In this document: one piece after another, positions 8,561 through 18,626 of the stretch
Layout of the letters: each line of letters begins with the position of its first letter
Numbering within the stretch: the first letter of the stretch is position 1
Assembly (NCBI RefSeq): GCF_009718825.1
Contig: NZ_WNHB01000022.1
Location: 1-55,750 of the forward strand
From: Terrilactibacillus tamarindi
GTDB taxonomy: Bacteria > Bacillota > Bacilli > Bacillales > Sporolactobacillaceae
DNA length: 55,750 nucleotides
Direction: 5' to 3'
Position numbers and translations under genes: made by a program
The notes under the pieces: model-generated
What the model saw: only the letters and a program-made list of their open reading frames with translations
Database searches by the model: none
What the model was told of the DNA's origin: nothing

Positions 8561-10888
8561 GTGGCAAAAAGAAAAAAAAGAAAAATGCAGAAAAAAGGTT
8601 GGAAAGATGTTTTTATATATGAAGTGATTGGTTTAGTTATGTTTGCCTTGATTTGTATTGGACTCGCAAACTATGGAATTGCTGGTGAGGTTCTTATCCA
8701 GGGGTTAAGGTTTTTCGTTGGTGAATGGTACATGATCGTCTTTATCTATTTACTAATACTTGCAATCTATTACATTATTAAACATAAACAACCTGTGTTT
8801 TTTACTCGGCGTTTAATCGGATTTTATCTCCTGTATTTTTCAATCTTATTATTAAGCCATGTTAAATTATTTACGGATCTTTCTTCAGCCAACGAGTGGC
8901 AGAACACATCGGTTATCATGAACACTTGGGAGTTGTATCGAGGGCAGTTAACCGGAGTGATTAACAGTGATCGTCTTGGCGGGGGAATGATCGGTGCTAT
9001 TGGTTTTGCCTTTTTTTATATTTTATTTGATGCTCCAGGGACGATGTTTATTTCCTTTTTCTTTATTGTTATATCTTTAATCCTTATTACAGGTCGATCT
9101 TTAAAAGAAACCTTTGGCGGAGTGTTTGAGCGTTTCTATAAAAAGATGTCTCAATCCATTGAAACGAAACGTATAAAACTTTCAGCTGCTAAACAATTAA
9201 AAAAAGAAAGAAAAGAAAAACGTAAGGAAGAAATACAAGCACAAATAGAAGCACAAATAGAAGCACAAAAAGAAGAATGGGATCAAATGGAAAATACCCA
9301 TGAGCAAGCTCCCATCATACATGATTTTTCAGAAGCAGAAGTGGTTGAGCAGGCACCACAGAAAGAAGAAGCACCACCAACGCCTACCGCTTCAAATAAG
9401 CACGAAGAAGAGCAATCTGGACCTGAGTTTGCTATGACGACACCGGAAGATGCCGATTATCAGCTTCCTTCATTAAGTCTATTAAATCATCCGAAGAAAA
9501 ATACTCAACAAAGTGAGAAAAAACATGTAACAAATAATATAGAGAAATTAGAACGAACATTTCATAGTTTCGGCGTGCGGGCAAAGGTAAAGAAAGTCCA
9601 TTTGGGACCAGCCGTAACTCGTTACGAAGTTTATCCTGATGTTGGTGTAAAGGTCAGTAAGATCGTCAGCTTAACCGATGATTTAGCACTAGCTTTAGCA
9701 GCGAAAGAGATAAGGATTGAAGCACCCATCCCTGGGAAATCAGCGGTTGGAATTGAGGTTCCTAACCAAGAGATTACGATGGTCAGTCTCAGGGAAGTGT
9801 TAGAATCAGACAATGCTAAAAAACAAACGTCAAAATTAGCCATAGGTCTTGGAAGGGATATTTCAGGTGAACCGATACTCGCTGAACTGAATCGAATGCC
9901 CCACTTATTAGTTGCCGGTGCTACAGGGAGCGGGAAGAGTGTTTGTATTAATAGTATTATTACAAGTCTTCTTATGCGAACCAAGCCACACGAAGTGAAG
10001 CTACTTATGGTGGACCCTAAAATGGTTGAGCTCAATGTCTATAATGGTGTCCCACATCTTATGTCACCAGTTGTTACAAATCCGAAGAAGGCCTCGCAAG
10101 CTCTGAAGAAAGTGGTCAGTGAAATGGAAAGACGATATGAACTCTTTTCGCACAGTGGGACAAGGAATCTAGAAAGTTATAATCAACACGTTAAACGCTA
10201 TAACGAGGAAAATAATGAAGATCAACCGCTTATGCCATATATCGTGGTCATCATTGATGAATTAGCTGATTTAATGATGGTGGCATCAAAAGACGTTGAA
10301 GAAGCGATTACACGTCTTGCCCAAATGGCACGTGCTGCCGGCATTCACTTGATTATTGCTACACAAAGACCATCTGTAGATGTCATTACAGGCGTAATTA
10401 AAGCGAATATTCCTTCGCGTATTGCCTTTAGTGTGTCGTCTACTACCGACTCCCGTACAATTTTAGATTCTGGTGGAGCTGAAAAGCTCTTGGGTAAAGG
10501 AGATATGCTCTTCTTCCCTATAGGCGCTTCAAAACCAACGCGTATTCAAGGTGCATTTTTGACGGATGACGAGGTAGAGAAAGTGGTCGATTATGTGATA
10601 TCTCAACAAAAGGCTCAATATCAAGAAAATATGATACCGACGGATGAACCAGAATCTAATGTTCAAGAGATTGTTGATGACCTTTATGACGATGCTGTTC
10701 AATTAGTGACGCAAATGCAAACAGCCTCTGTGTCAATGCTTCAAAGGAGATTTCGAATCGGGTACACAAGAGCTGCAAGGCTAATTGACGCAATGGAAGC
10801 AAGAGAAATCGTCGGTCCATATGAAGGAAGTAAGCCTCGAACAGTGCTTGTTAGTAAGCAACCAGATGATGATGCATTAAGTCAATAG
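8561..10888 (+). CDS. spoIIIE: DNA translocase SpoIIIE (FtsK family)
   Basis: A septal ATP-driven DNA pump that moves the chromosome into the forespore. The N-terminal third has four membrane segments (about residues 20-185). A charged glutamine/glutamate-rich linker with near-repeats of AQIEAQ follows (about 210-310). The motor domain has Walker [11 protein letters not shown], Walker [12 protein letters not shown] and the conserved RMPHLLVAG. The C-terminal gamma winged helix includes [22 protein letters not shown] chose the GTG at 8561 because AGAGGTGA lies just upstream and the protein then starts MAKRKKRK, like its relatives; the ATG at 8543 lacks an SD. Length 775 is near the usual 787. 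Confidence 0.95.
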   Translation: MAKRKKRKMQKKGWKDVFIYEVIGLVMFALICIGLANYGIAGEVLIQGLRFFVGEWYMIVFIYLLILAIYYIIKHKQPVFFTRRLIGFYLLYFSILLLSHVKLFTDLSSANEWQNTSVIMNTWELYRGQLTGVINSDRLGGGMIGAIGFAFFYILFDAPGTMFISFFFIVISLILITGRSLKETFGGVFERFYKKMSQSIETKRIKLSAAKQLKKERKEKRKEEIQAQIEAQIEAQKEEWDQMENTHEQAPIIHDFSEAEVVEQAPQKEEAPPTPTASNKHEEEQSGPEFAMTTPEDADYQLPSLSLLNHPKKNTQQSEKKHVTNNIEKLERTFHSFGVRAKVKKVHLGPAVTRYEVYPDVGVKVSKIVSLTDDLALALAAKEIRIEAPIPGKSAVGIEVPNQEITMVSLREVLESDNAKKQTSKLAIGLGRDISGEPILAELNRMPHLLVAGATGSGKSVCINSIITSLLMRTKPHEVKLLMVDPKMVELNVYNGVPHLMSPVVTNPKKASQALKKVVSEMERRYELFSHSGTRNLESYNQHVKRYNEENNEDQPLMPYIVVIIDELADLMMVASKDVEEAITRLAQMARAAGIHLIIATQRPSVDVITGVIKANIPSRIAFSVSSTTDSRTILDSGGAEKLLGKGDMLFFPIGASKPTRIQGAFLTDDEVEKVVDYVISQQKAQYQENMIPTDEPESNVQEIVDDLYDDAVQLVTQMQTASVSMLQRRFRIGYTRAARLIDAMEAREIVGPYEGSKPRTVLVSKQPDDDALSQ

Positions 10889-10931
10889 CAAGTGAATCGA
10901 ATCGCTTACTTGATAAAAGTCAATTAATTAC

Positions 10932-10971
10932 AAAAAATGACGAATTAATTATTTTTTTCGTCGTTTTTTAT
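10932..10971 (+). terminator. Terminator after spoIIIE
   Basis: Stem AAAAAATGACGAA (10932-10944) pairs with TTCGTCGTTTTTT (10957-10969), with one G-U pair and an AT-rich loop. The 3' arm ends in a T-run. Confidence 0.7.
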
Positions 10972-11044
10972 TTATCTTTTTTATTAGATAATATATAGTA
11001 AATATTGTGTGCTACTTATACTAACTTAAAGGGAGGGCTTTTGG

Positions 11045-12133
11045 GTGCTAAAAAAGAAAATGATGGCACTTGCTACTGTCGTCGCTATAGCAGGAACACT
11101 TCTTTCTGCATGTGGAGGGGCTAGCTCTTCAGACAATAGCAGTAAAAAAGAAAAAAAGGTTAAGATAGGAATGGTTACTGATTTAGGTGGGGTCAACGAC
11201 AAATCGTTTAACCAGTCAGCATGGGAAGGGTTACAATCATTTGCGAAAAAGAACGATTTATCAGCAGGAACAAAAACAGATGATGATGTTCGTTATTTGC
11301 AATCTACTCAAGCCACGGATTATACCCCGAACTTGAATCAATTGATTCACCAAAACTTTAATCTAGTATTTGGCGTAGGCTATTTAATGGCTGGTGATAT
11401 GACGAAGGTTGCACAGCAAAATCCAAAAGCCAATTTAGCCATCATAGATAGTGCCATCGTTGACAAAAGTAATAAACCTTTGAAAAATGTAGCGAGCATT
11501 ACATTTAAAGAAGAACAAGGTTCTTTCTTAGTTGGGGTCGTTGCAGGCCTTACAACCAAAACAAATAAAATTGGCTTTGTTGGTGGAATTAATTCAGAAT
11601 TAATTAAAAAATTCGAAAATGGATTTAAAGCAGGTGTTAAATCTGTAAATCCAAAAGCAGAAATATATTCACAATATGCTGGTGCTTTCGACGCACCTGA
11701 TAAAGGACAAGCCATCGCGGCTACCATGTATGGAAAAGGTGCTGACATTATATACCAAGCGGCTGGTGCTACAGGCAATGGCGTCTTTACTGAAGCAAAA
11801 TCTGAGAAAAAAGACGGTAAAAAAGTATGGGTCATCGGTGTAGACCGCGATCAATATGAAGAAGGTTTACCGGAAAATGTCACTTTAACTTCTATGGTCA
11901 AACGTGTTGATAAAGCTGTCAATGATGTATCACAACAAACGAAAGATGGTCACTTTCCAGGTGGGCAAATCTTATCGTTTGGCTTAAAGGAAGACGGTGT
12001 TGGCATAGCTTCATCAAAACAAAACGTATCAAAAGACATCATTAATCAAGTTAATGGTTATAAAGAGAAAATCATCGATGGATCCATTAAAGTACCGACC
12101 ACGGATAAAGAATTTAAAGCATTTAAATCATAA
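11045..12133 (+). CDS. BMP-family nucleoside-binding lipoprotein, first copy
   Basis: A substrate-binding lipoprotein of the basic membrane protein (BMP/PnrA) family, which bind purine nucleosides for ABC import. The signal peptide ends in the lipobox LLSAC, with lipid-anchored Cys near residue 23, followed by a serine/lysine-rich linker. The binding fold includes MVTDLGGVNDKSFNQSAW, GFVGGINS and VIGVDRDQY. The GTG start has GGGAGG eight bases upstream. It is separated from the importer genes by a terminator at 12156-12190, so it may be made in excess over them. B. subtilis YufN (NupN) is the closest known role model; the exact nucleoside is not predictable. A second, very similar copy lies at 16004. 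Confidence 0.9.
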   Translation: MLKKKMMALATVVAIAGTLLSACGGASSSDNSSKKEKKVKIGMVTDLGGVNDKSFNQSAWEGLQSFAKKNDLSAGTKTDDDVRYLQSTQATDYTPNLNQLIHQNFNLVFGVGYLMAGDMTKVAQQNPKANLAIIDSAIVDKSNKPLKNVASITFKEEQGSFLVGVVAGLTTKTNKIGFVGGINSELIKKFENGFKAGVKSVNPKAEIYSQYAGAFDAPDKGQAIAATMYGKGADIIYQAAGATGNGVFTEAKSEKKDGKKVWVIGVDRDQYEEGLPENVTLTSMVKRVDKAVNDVSQQTKDGHFPGGQILSFGLKEDGVGIASSKQNVSKDIINQVNGYKEKIIDGSIKVPTTDKEFKAFKS

Positions 12134-12155
12134 TTCATCATTAAATACGATTTAA

Positions 12156-12194
12156 AGATGGACAAGGGTTCATTTTACCTTGTCCATCCTTTTA
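12156..12194 (+). terminator. Terminator between BMP gene and importer operon
   Basis: Stem AGATGGACAAGG (12156-12167) / CCTTGTCCATCCT (12178-12190), followed by TTTT. It is likely a partial terminator that sets the ratio of binding protein to membrane components. Confidence 0.8.
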
Positions 12195-12325
12195 ATATGG
12201 CATCAATTTTAGTAGCTGTGTTTAAAAAAACAAATGTGAAGAAGAATAAGATGAGACGGATACAAGTTGAGCTCACATTTTCAACTTAAAAATAGGAATA
12301 TTACATGACGGGGGAGTAGTAGCAA

Positions 12326-13849
12326 ATGTCATTTGTGATCGAAATGAGAAACATTCGAAAAGAGTTTCCCGGGGTTGTGGCAAATGATAATATTACCCTA
12401 CAAGTGGAAAAAGGCGAAATTCATGCTTTATTAGGAGAAAATGGTGCTGGAAAGTCAACACTTATGAATGTTCTTTTTGGTTTATATCAACCTGATAAAG
12501 GTGAAATCTATGTTAAAGGAAAGAAAGTCCATATTTCTGACCCCAATGTAGCGAATGAACTTGGTATAGGGATGGTACACCAACATTTTATGTTGATTGA
12601 CAAGTTTACAGTTGCAGAAAATATCATTTTAGGCAGTGAACCAACGAAATATGGACAACTCAATCTTAAGGAAGCTATAAAAGTGGTACAAGGCCTATCA
12701 GATAAATATAATCTTGATGTCAATCCAATGGAAAAAGTTGAAAATATTTCTGTTGGGATGCAGCAACGAGTTGAAATTCTTAAGACACTGTATCGTGGAT
12801 CAGACATTTTGATTTTTGACGAACCAACAGCTGTCTTAACACCTCAAGAAATTAAAGAACTCATGAATATTATGAAGACACTTGTACAAGAGGGAAAATC
12901 GATTATCTTAATTACCCATAAATTGAAAGAAATAATGGAAGTTTGTCATCGATGCACCGTCATTCGTCTGGGTAAAAGTATTGATACCGTTCATATATCT
13001 GAAGCAACGCCTGACCAGCTTGCCACTATGATGGTTGGTCGGAAAGTCGATATTAAAGTCAATGACCAAGCCTATGATCCAAAAGAAACCGTTCTTGATA
13101 TTAGAGGTCTTAAGGTTTTAGATTCACGTAAAGTGTCAACCGTAGACGGTCTTGATCTTAAAGTACATGGTCATGAAATTGTGGGTATTGCAGGTGTTGA
13201 TGGAAACGGTCAGACGGAGCTTGTTGAAGCAATTGCAGGACTCAGGAAAATAAAAGAAGGATCGATTTCTCTAAATGGACAAGATGTAACCAATAAGCGC
13301 ACACGGAAAATAACGGAAGCCGGTCTAGGTTATATTCCAGAAGATCGACATAAACATGGCCTTGTATTAGACTTCTCTGTTAGAGAAAACATTGTTTTGC
13401 AAACCTATTACAAAAACCCTTATTCTAAAGCAGGTATTCTTAACAATAAAAAAATAACGAAAAAAGCAAAAGAACTCATTAAAGAATACGATGTTCGAAC
13501 ACCAAGTGAGTTAACACTTGCAAGATCTTTATCTGGAGGAAATCAACAAAAAGCGATCATTGCACGTGAAATTGATCGTAGTCCAGAATTACTCATTGCA
13601 GCACAGCCAACAAGAGGGTTAGATGTTGGAGCCATTGAATTCATTCATGGAAAGCTATTAGCAGAACGAAATAAAGGTAAAGCCGTTTTACTTGTATCAT
13701 TTGAATTAGATGAAATTTTGAATTTAAGTGATCGTATTGCTGTTATCTATGAAGGAAAAATTATCGACATTGTCAATGCAAAAGAGACAAATGAAAATGA
13801 GTTAGGGCTATTAATGGCGGGACATAGGAAGGCGGTTAAAGAGGGATGA
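12326..13849 (+). CDS. nupO: ABC importer ATPase (two nucleotide-binding domains), NupO-like
   Basis: The energy-coupling subunit of a nucleoside ABC importer, 507 residues with two ATPase domains in one chain. The first has Walker A GENGAGKST, the signature SVGMQQRVEIL and Walker B LIFDEPTAVL. The second has a degenerate Walker A (GVDGNGQTE), the signature LSGGNQQK, and AAQPTRGLD in place of an acidic Walker B. That asymmetry is normal for this family (YufO, RbsA-like), so only the first site is expected to hydrolyse efficiently. ATG at 12326 with GGGGGAG nine bases upstream. It overlaps the permease gene by four bases. Confidence 0.9.
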   Translation: MSFVIEMRNIRKEFPGVVANDNITLQVEKGEIHALLGENGAGKSTLMNVLFGLYQPDKGEIYVKGKKVHISDPNVANELGIGMVHQHFMLIDKFTVAENIILGSEPTKYGQLNLKEAIKVVQGLSDKYNLDVNPMEKVENISVGMQQRVEILKTLYRGSDILIFDEPTAVLTPQEIKELMNIMKTLVQEGKSIILITHKLKEIMEVCHRCTVIRLGKSIDTVHISEATPDQLATMMVGRKVDIKVNDQAYDPKETVLDIRGLKVLDSRKVSTVDGLDLKVHGHEIVGIAGVDGNGQTELVEAIAGLRKIKEGSISLNGQDVTNKRTRKITEAGLGYIPEDRHKHGLVLDFSVRENIVLQTYYKNPYSKAGILNNKKITKKAKELIKEYDVRTPSELTLARSLSGGNQQKAIIAREIDRSPELLIAAQPTRGLDVGAIEFIHGKLLAERNKGKAVLLVSFELDEILNLSDRIAVIYEGKIIDIVNAKETNENELGLLMAGHRKAVKEG

Positions 13850-14907
13850 CAAAAATATTAAAAAATTCAAATTGGTTTAATATTGTTGTACCGATGATCG
13901 CTGTACTACTCGGTTTGTTAGTTGGGGCCATTATTATGCTCCTTACAGGATACAACCCAATACTTGCCTATCAATCCATATTGGAGTCTGTATTTTTACA
14001 ACCTTATTATACTGGTGAAACAATTCGAGCTATCATACCTCTTATTTTAACAGGCTTAGCTGTTGCCTTTGCTTTTCGCACGGGGTTATTCAATATTGGG
14101 GTTGAAGGACAACTGCTTGTAGGCTGGTTTAGTGCTGTTGCCGTCAGTATTATGTTTTCAGGTCTACCTAAATTAATCTTACTTCCATTAGCTATTTTAG
14201 TTTCAGCCCTTGCTGGAGGACTATGGGGATTTATTCCAGGTCTTTTAAAAGCACGCTTAAAAGTTCACGAAGTTATTATTACAATTATGATGAACTATGT
14301 TGCTTTATATACAACAAATTATCTTATTAAACATTTTTTATATGCAGAAGGTGAAAAAACACCGAATATTCCAGAATCTGCATCGCTTGCTTCGACGCTT
14401 TTATCCAATATTTCGCAAGGATCAAGGCTACACTGGGGGATTATCGTTGCCTTACTGGCTGCAGTATTCGTTTGGTTTCTATTATGGCGAACAACAAAAG
14501 GATACGAGTTACGTGCGGTAGGCTATAATCCACATGCATCGCGGTATGCTGGTATGAATGTAAACAATAATATTGTCCTTTCCATGGTAATATCCGGCGC
14601 ACTGGCGGGTGTTGCAGGTTCGATGGAAGGACTTGGTACGTATCAATATATGATGATAAATTCCACATTTATAGGAATAGGATTCAATGGTATCGCTGTA
14701 GCTTTATTAGGCATGAATACCTCGATTGGTGTGATTATTGGAGCGACTTTATTTGCTATTCTGCAAACGGGGTCTATCACGATGCAATCAACAGCTGGAG
14801 TACCAACAGAAATAGTCTCTATTATTATTGCGGTTATCATTTTCTTTATTGGTTCAAGTTATATTATTCGTTGGTGCTTATTGCGCCTTACGAAAGGAGG
14901 AAAATAA
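13846..14907 (+). CDS. nupP: ABC importer permease, NupP-like
   Basis: A 353-residue inner-membrane permease of the BPD_transp_2 type with about eight to ten hydrophobic segments. The conserved GLFNIGVEGQLLVG and the cytoplasmic loop with RAVGYNPHASRYAGM, which contacts the ATPase, are visible. It starts within the end of nupO (ATGA overlap) and stops immediately before nupQ. It forms the translocation pore with NupQ for the BMP lipoproteins on either side. Assignment to nucleoside transport rests on family and context. Confidence 0.9.
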   Translation: MTKILKNSNWFNIVVPMIAVLLGLLVGAIIMLLTGYNPILAYQSILESVFLQPYYTGETIRAIIPLILTGLAVAFAFRTGLFNIGVEGQLLVGWFSAVAVSIMFSGLPKLILLPLAILVSALAGGLWGFIPGLLKARLKVHEVIITIMMNYVALYTTNYLIKHFLYAEGEKTPNIPESASLASTLLSNISQGSRLHWGIIVALLAAVFVWFLLWRTTKGYELRAVGYNPHASRYAGMNVNNNIVLSMVISGALAGVAGSMEGLGTYQYMMINSTFIGIGFNGIAVALLGMNTSIGVIIGATLFAILQTGSITMQSTAGVPTEIVSIIIAVIIFFIGSSYIIRWCLLRLTKGGK

Positions 14908-15873
14908 ATGGACTTCATGCAAATTTTGACCATTGTTATTCCTTCAGCCATTTTGACCGCAACACCTTTAATTTTTACAGCATTAGGGGGTGTTTTTTGT
15001 GAAAGATCAGGTGTTGTTAATATTGGTTTAGAAGGGCTAATGGTCGTTGGTGCATTTAGTGCCGCTGTTTTCACCTATTTCTTTGAGCAGCATGGACTTG
15101 GAGCTGCATCCCCATGGCTGGCGCTCTTAATTGCTGCTCTATTAGGTGGCGTTTTTTCGATCATTCATGCTGTTGCCTCTATTTCATTTCGAGCAGAGCA
15201 AGTGGTCAGTGGGGTAGCTATTAACTTTTTAGCTTCGGGTTTGTGTTTATTTCTTGTAAAATTAATTTTTGATGGGAAAGGTCAAACGCCTTATATTGCC
15301 CATCGGATTGACAAAATAGATATCCCGGTATTACATGATATTCCTGTTGTTGGCCCATTACTTTTCTCAAATGTAACTTATATTTCTTATATCGCTGTCA
15401 TCATTTCATTTGTTGTATGGTATGTCATCTATAAAACACCTTTTGGTTTGCGACTACGTTCTGTAGGTGAACACCCTCAAGCCGCTGATACACTAGGGAT
15501 TAATGTGAGTAAAACACGGTATATTGCGGTTATCCTTAGCGGTATATTTGGAGGATTAGGTGGCGGTGTCTATTTGGTAACGATTGCGTCAAATTACAGT
15601 GTGTCTACGATAGCTGGTCAAGGTTTTTTAGCTATTGCTGCCATGATTTTTGGAAAATGGCATCCAGTAGGTGCTATGGGGGCCGCTTTATTCTTTGGAC
15701 TTGCTCAATCATTAAGTATTACAGGTCAACAAGTGCCAGTTCTCAATCATCTACCAGATGTCTTCTTGCTCATCGCACCATATGTCATTACTATTTTGGC
15801 ACTTGCAGGATTTGTAGGACGTGCTGATGCTCCAAAAGCGAGCGGAATCCCATATATTAAGGGAAAACGATGA
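14908..15873 (+). CDS. nupQ: ABC importer permease, NupQ-like
   Basis: The 321-residue partner permease, again of the BPD_transp_2 family. Its markers are CERSGVVNIGLEGLMVVG near the N-terminus and the coupling loop LRSVGEHPQAADTLGINV. The ATG follows directly on the TAA of nupP, with AAAGGAGG inside the end of nupP as the ribosome-binding site. It ends the ATPase-permease-permease unit; a second BMP lipoprotein follows 130 bp downstream from its own promoter region. Confidence 0.9.
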   Translation: MDFMQILTIVIPSAILTATPLIFTALGGVFCERSGVVNIGLEGLMVVGAFSAAVFTYFFEQHGLGAASPWLALLIAALLGGVFSIIHAVASISFRAEQVVSGVAINFLASGLCLFLVKLIFDGKGQTPYIAHRIDKIDIPVLHDIPVVGPLLFSNVTYISYIAVIISFVVWYVIYKTPFGLRLRSVGEHPQAADTLGINVSKTRYIAVILSGIFGGLGGGVYLVTIASNYSVSTIAGQGFLAIAAMIFGKWHPVGAMGAALFFGLAQSLSITGQQVPVLNHLPDVFLLIAPYVITILALAGFVGRADAPKASGIPYIKGKR

Positions 15874-15914
15874 CGTGCATATTCCGCTTTTAATGAGAAA
15901 AAATATAAAAGAAC

Positions 15915-15931
15915 AAAAAGATCTTCTTTTT
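15915..15931 (+). terminator. Short hairpin after nupQ
   Basis: AAAAAGA (15915-15921) pairs with TCTTTTT (15925-15931) around a three-base loop. It is AT-rich and weak. A -35-like TTGACA at 15951-15956 just downstream probably drives the next gene, but I see no good -10 at 17 bp. Confidence 0.35.
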
Positions 15932-16003
15932 CGACAAATAATATTTATCTTTGACAAGAGATAAGCTATAGTAATTATTGAGTTTAATTTTAGGGGGGTA
16001 TAA

Positions 16004-17101
16004 ATGTTGCTAAAGAAAAAACTATTAGCCTTAGCAGCTGTGATTACAATCTCAGGAACGGTTCTTTCTGCTTGTGGAGGCGCAAGTTCTGACAATGGTA
16101 GCAAAAAAAGCGAAAGTAAGTTCAAAGTTGGCATGGTAACGGATACGGGTGGCGTTGATGATAAGTCATTTAACCAATCCGCATGGGAAGGTTTAACTAC
16201 TTTTGCTAAAGATAATAAATTATCTGCTGGTAAAGCAAACTCCGAAGTTCGTTATTTACAATCAAATCAAGCTTCTGATCACATTCCTAACCTTAACCAA
16301 CTTGTACACCAAAACTTTAATCTAGTTTTCGCGACAGGTTTTACGATGGTTGAGGATATTTCAAAGGTGTCTTCTCAAAACCCAAATTCTCAACTAGCCA
16401 TCATTGACAGTGTTGTTACAGGAAAAGATAAAAAGCCTTTAAAAAATGTTGCGAATATTACATTTAAAGAACAACAGGGTTCTTTCCTTGTTGGCGTTGT
16501 TGCTGGATTATCGACTAAAACGAATAAAATTGGATTTGTAGGCGGAATAAACTCTGCATTAATTAAAAAGTTTGAAAACGGATTTAAAGCAGGCGTTAAA
16601 TCTGTTAATCCTAAAGCAGAAATCTATGCGCAGTATGCTGGCGCTTTCGATGCTCCAGATAAAGGTCAAACAATCGCTTCAACATTATATGGTAAAGGCG
16701 CAGACATTATCTATCAATCAGCTGGCGCAACGGGTAATGGTGTCTTTACAGAAGCTAAATCAGAGAAAAAAGATGGCAAAAAAGTCTGGGTTATCGGTGT
16801 AGATAGAGACCAATATGATCAAGGGTTACCTGAAGATGTTACTTTAACATCAATGGTGAAACGTGTCGACAAAGCCGTTTATGATGTCTCCAAAAGAACA
16901 AAAGATGGAGATTTTCCAGGTGGAGAAGTTCTCGAATATGGTCTTAAAGAGAACGGAGTAGGCATTGCACCTTCAACTCAACATCTGTCAAAAGATATCC
17001 TTAATAAAGTTAATGATTATAAACAAAAAATTATCGATGGATCGATTACTGTACCATCGACCGATAAAGAATATAAAACGTTCCTTTCAACACTAAAATA
17101 A
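16004..17101 (+). CDS. BMP-family nucleoside-binding lipoprotein, second copy
   Basis: A paralogue of the lipoprotein at 11045, 365 residues, with the same architecture: signal peptide ending in lipobox VLSAC, low-complexity linker, then the BMP fold. Long stretches are nearly identical to the first copy (for example GFKAGVKSVNPKAEIY and AGATGNGVFTEAKSEKKDGK). The N-terminal 130 residues and the C-terminus differ more. It has its own strong SD (AGGGGGG) and probably its own promoter with TTGACA at 15951. The two copies bracket one set of importer genes, suggesting that one transporter is fed by two binding proteins. That is inference; redundant dosage is equally possible. Confidence 0.9.
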   Translation: MLLKKKLLALAAVITISGTVLSACGGASSDNGSKKSESKFKVGMVTDTGGVDDKSFNQSAWEGLTTFAKDNKLSAGKANSEVRYLQSNQASDHIPNLNQLVHQNFNLVFATGFTMVEDISKVSSQNPNSQLAIIDSVVTGKDKKPLKNVANITFKEQQGSFLVGVVAGLSTKTNKIGFVGGINSALIKKFENGFKAGVKSVNPKAEIYAQYAGAFDAPDKGQTIASTLYGKGADIIYQSAGATGNGVFTEAKSEKKDGKKVWVIGVDRDQYDQGLPEDVTLTSMVKRVDKAVYDVSKRTKDGDFPGGEVLEYGLKENGVGIAPSTQHLSKDILNKVNDYKQKIIDGSITVPSTDKEYKTFLSTLK

Positions 17102-17112
17102 TTTATATTTCT

Positions 17113-17147
17113 AAATCCCTACATCATCAAGTAGGGATTTTTCTTTT
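17113..17147 (+). terminator. Terminator after second BMP gene
   Basis: Perfect stem AAATCCCTAC (17113-17122) / GTAGGGATTT (17131-17140) followed by TTCTTTTTT. Confidence 0.85.
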
Positions 17148-17339
17148 TTCTTTTAGGGAACCTCGTTGGAAGCTATTAGAAATCAGATGTTATCCTATTT
17201 CAATGTTGGAAATAAAAAGGACATCATAATATAATTTGTTTGCGAATACATTTTTGAATAGTTATATGAGTATACTTCTGGTTATGTATATGACTATTGG
17301 GGTAGAATAATAAATAGAGAAGTGTGAAGGAGTGAGAAA

Positions 17340-18626
17340 ATGACTTATATTCAGGAAAAAGTGACGTCAACAGGTGGGTTAACAAGCCATCTCGTTCAAA
17401 CAGATAAATTTAAAACAAATACGTTATTGTTACAATTTAGGGCACCACTTGAAGAGGCAACCGTAACAAAACGTGCATTATTGAGTTATGTATTAAAAAG
17501 CGCAACAGCAAAGTCTCCAACATCACAGGAACTCCAAAGTCGGCTAGATTATTTATATGGAGCAACTTTATCATCAGCTCTTTCTAAAAAAGGAGAGCAA
17601 CATATTATAACTTTTGTCATGACCATAGCAAATGAACGTTTCCTATCTAACGAGCAGGAACTACTAAAACAAGCCCTTTCGCTACTAGGAGAATTAGTCT
17701 TCGATCCTCTCATTGATGAACATGCTTTTGATAGTAAAACCGTTGATAAAGAAAAGAGAGCCCTAAAAGCAAGAATTCAATCCATTTATGATGATAAAAT
17801 GCGCTATGCCAGTCAACGGTTGATTGATGAGATGTGTGAAAATGAACCGTTTCACCTTCATACATATGGTTATGAAAAAGATTTGGATAATGTGACTCCA
17901 ACTGATTTATTTGAGTATTATATGAAAATGATTAATGAAGATGCGGTAGACTTATTTATGATTGGACAAATCGATGAAGAAAAAATTCTTCCTGAGTTGG
18001 AACATATCTTTCCATTCACAAAAAGAGTGGAAAAACTCGGCGGAATTCAAAATCAGGATACCATCATTCCAGACCAAGAACGCGTGATTAAAGAAAGCCA
18101 ACCTATTGAACAAGGGAAATTAAATTTAGGATTTCGAACGAACGTACGACTTGGCGATCCGCTATATTATGCTTCTCAAGTTTTCAATGGCTTGTTCGGG
18201 GCTTTTCCTCACTCAAAATTATTTATGAATGTTAGAGAAAAAAATAGTCTGGCGTATTATTGCTCCTCAAGCTATGAGAGCTTCAAAGGATTTATCATTG
18301 TCATGAGTGGCATCGAATTTTCTAATTATGAAAAAGCCCGAACGATCATTATTGAACAGTTATCAGAAATTCAAAATGGTGCATTTTCTGAGCATGACAT
18401 GTCATTAACAAAAGCACTGCTAAAAAATTCAATTTTAGAATCACTAGACAATCCATTTTCTATTGCAGACATCTTGTATCAACAGGTTGCTTCAAAAGTT
18501 CAATTTACAATTGAAGAATTTATTGATGGAATAGAGAATGTAACGACGGAAGAGATTATTGAAGTTGCCAATCAAACGAAATTAGATACTACATATTTTT
18601 TACAAGGTGCGGTGAAAACAAATTGA
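17340..18626 (+). CDS. ymfF: M16-family peptidase-like protein YmfF (non-catalytic partner)
   Basis: A 428-residue protein of the M16 (pitrilysin-like) clan. It lacks the HXXEH zinc motif, so it should be the inactive half of the YmfF/YmfH heterodimer, as in the two-subunit processing peptidases. The C-terminal half has the recognisable LFMNVREKNSLAYYCSS segment, the R/Y region that helps bind substrate in M16 enzymes. In B. subtilis this pair is tied to the modification state of elongation factor P, but the mechanism is not settled. The ATG has AAGGAG upstream. Its stop overlaps the ymfH start. Confidence 0.88.
   Translation: MTYIQEKVTSTGGLTSHLVQTDKFKTNTLLLQFRAPLEEATVTKRALLSYVLKSATAKSPTSQELQSRLDYLYGATLSSALSKKGEQHIITFVMTIANERFLSNEQELLKQALSLLGELVFDPLIDEHAFDSKTVDKEKRALKARIQSIYDDKMRYASQRLIDEMCENEPFHLHTYGYEKDLDNVTPTDLFEYYMKMINEDAVDLFMIGQIDEEKILPELEHIFPFTKRVEKLGGIQNQDTIIPDQERVIKESQPIEQGKLNLGFRTNVRLGDPLYYASQVFNGLFGAFPHSKLFMNVREKNSLAYYCSSSYESFKGFIIVMSGIEFSNYEKARTIIIEQLSEIQNGAFSEHDMSLTKALLKNSILESLDNPFSIADILYQQVASKVQFTIEEFIDGIENVTTEEIIEVANQTKLDTTYFLQGAVKTN

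Noticed and set aside
9631-10035. 134-codon minus-strand open frame within spoIIIE
   Set aside because: Lies opposite the conserved motor domain; serine/leucine-rich shadow translation without an SD.
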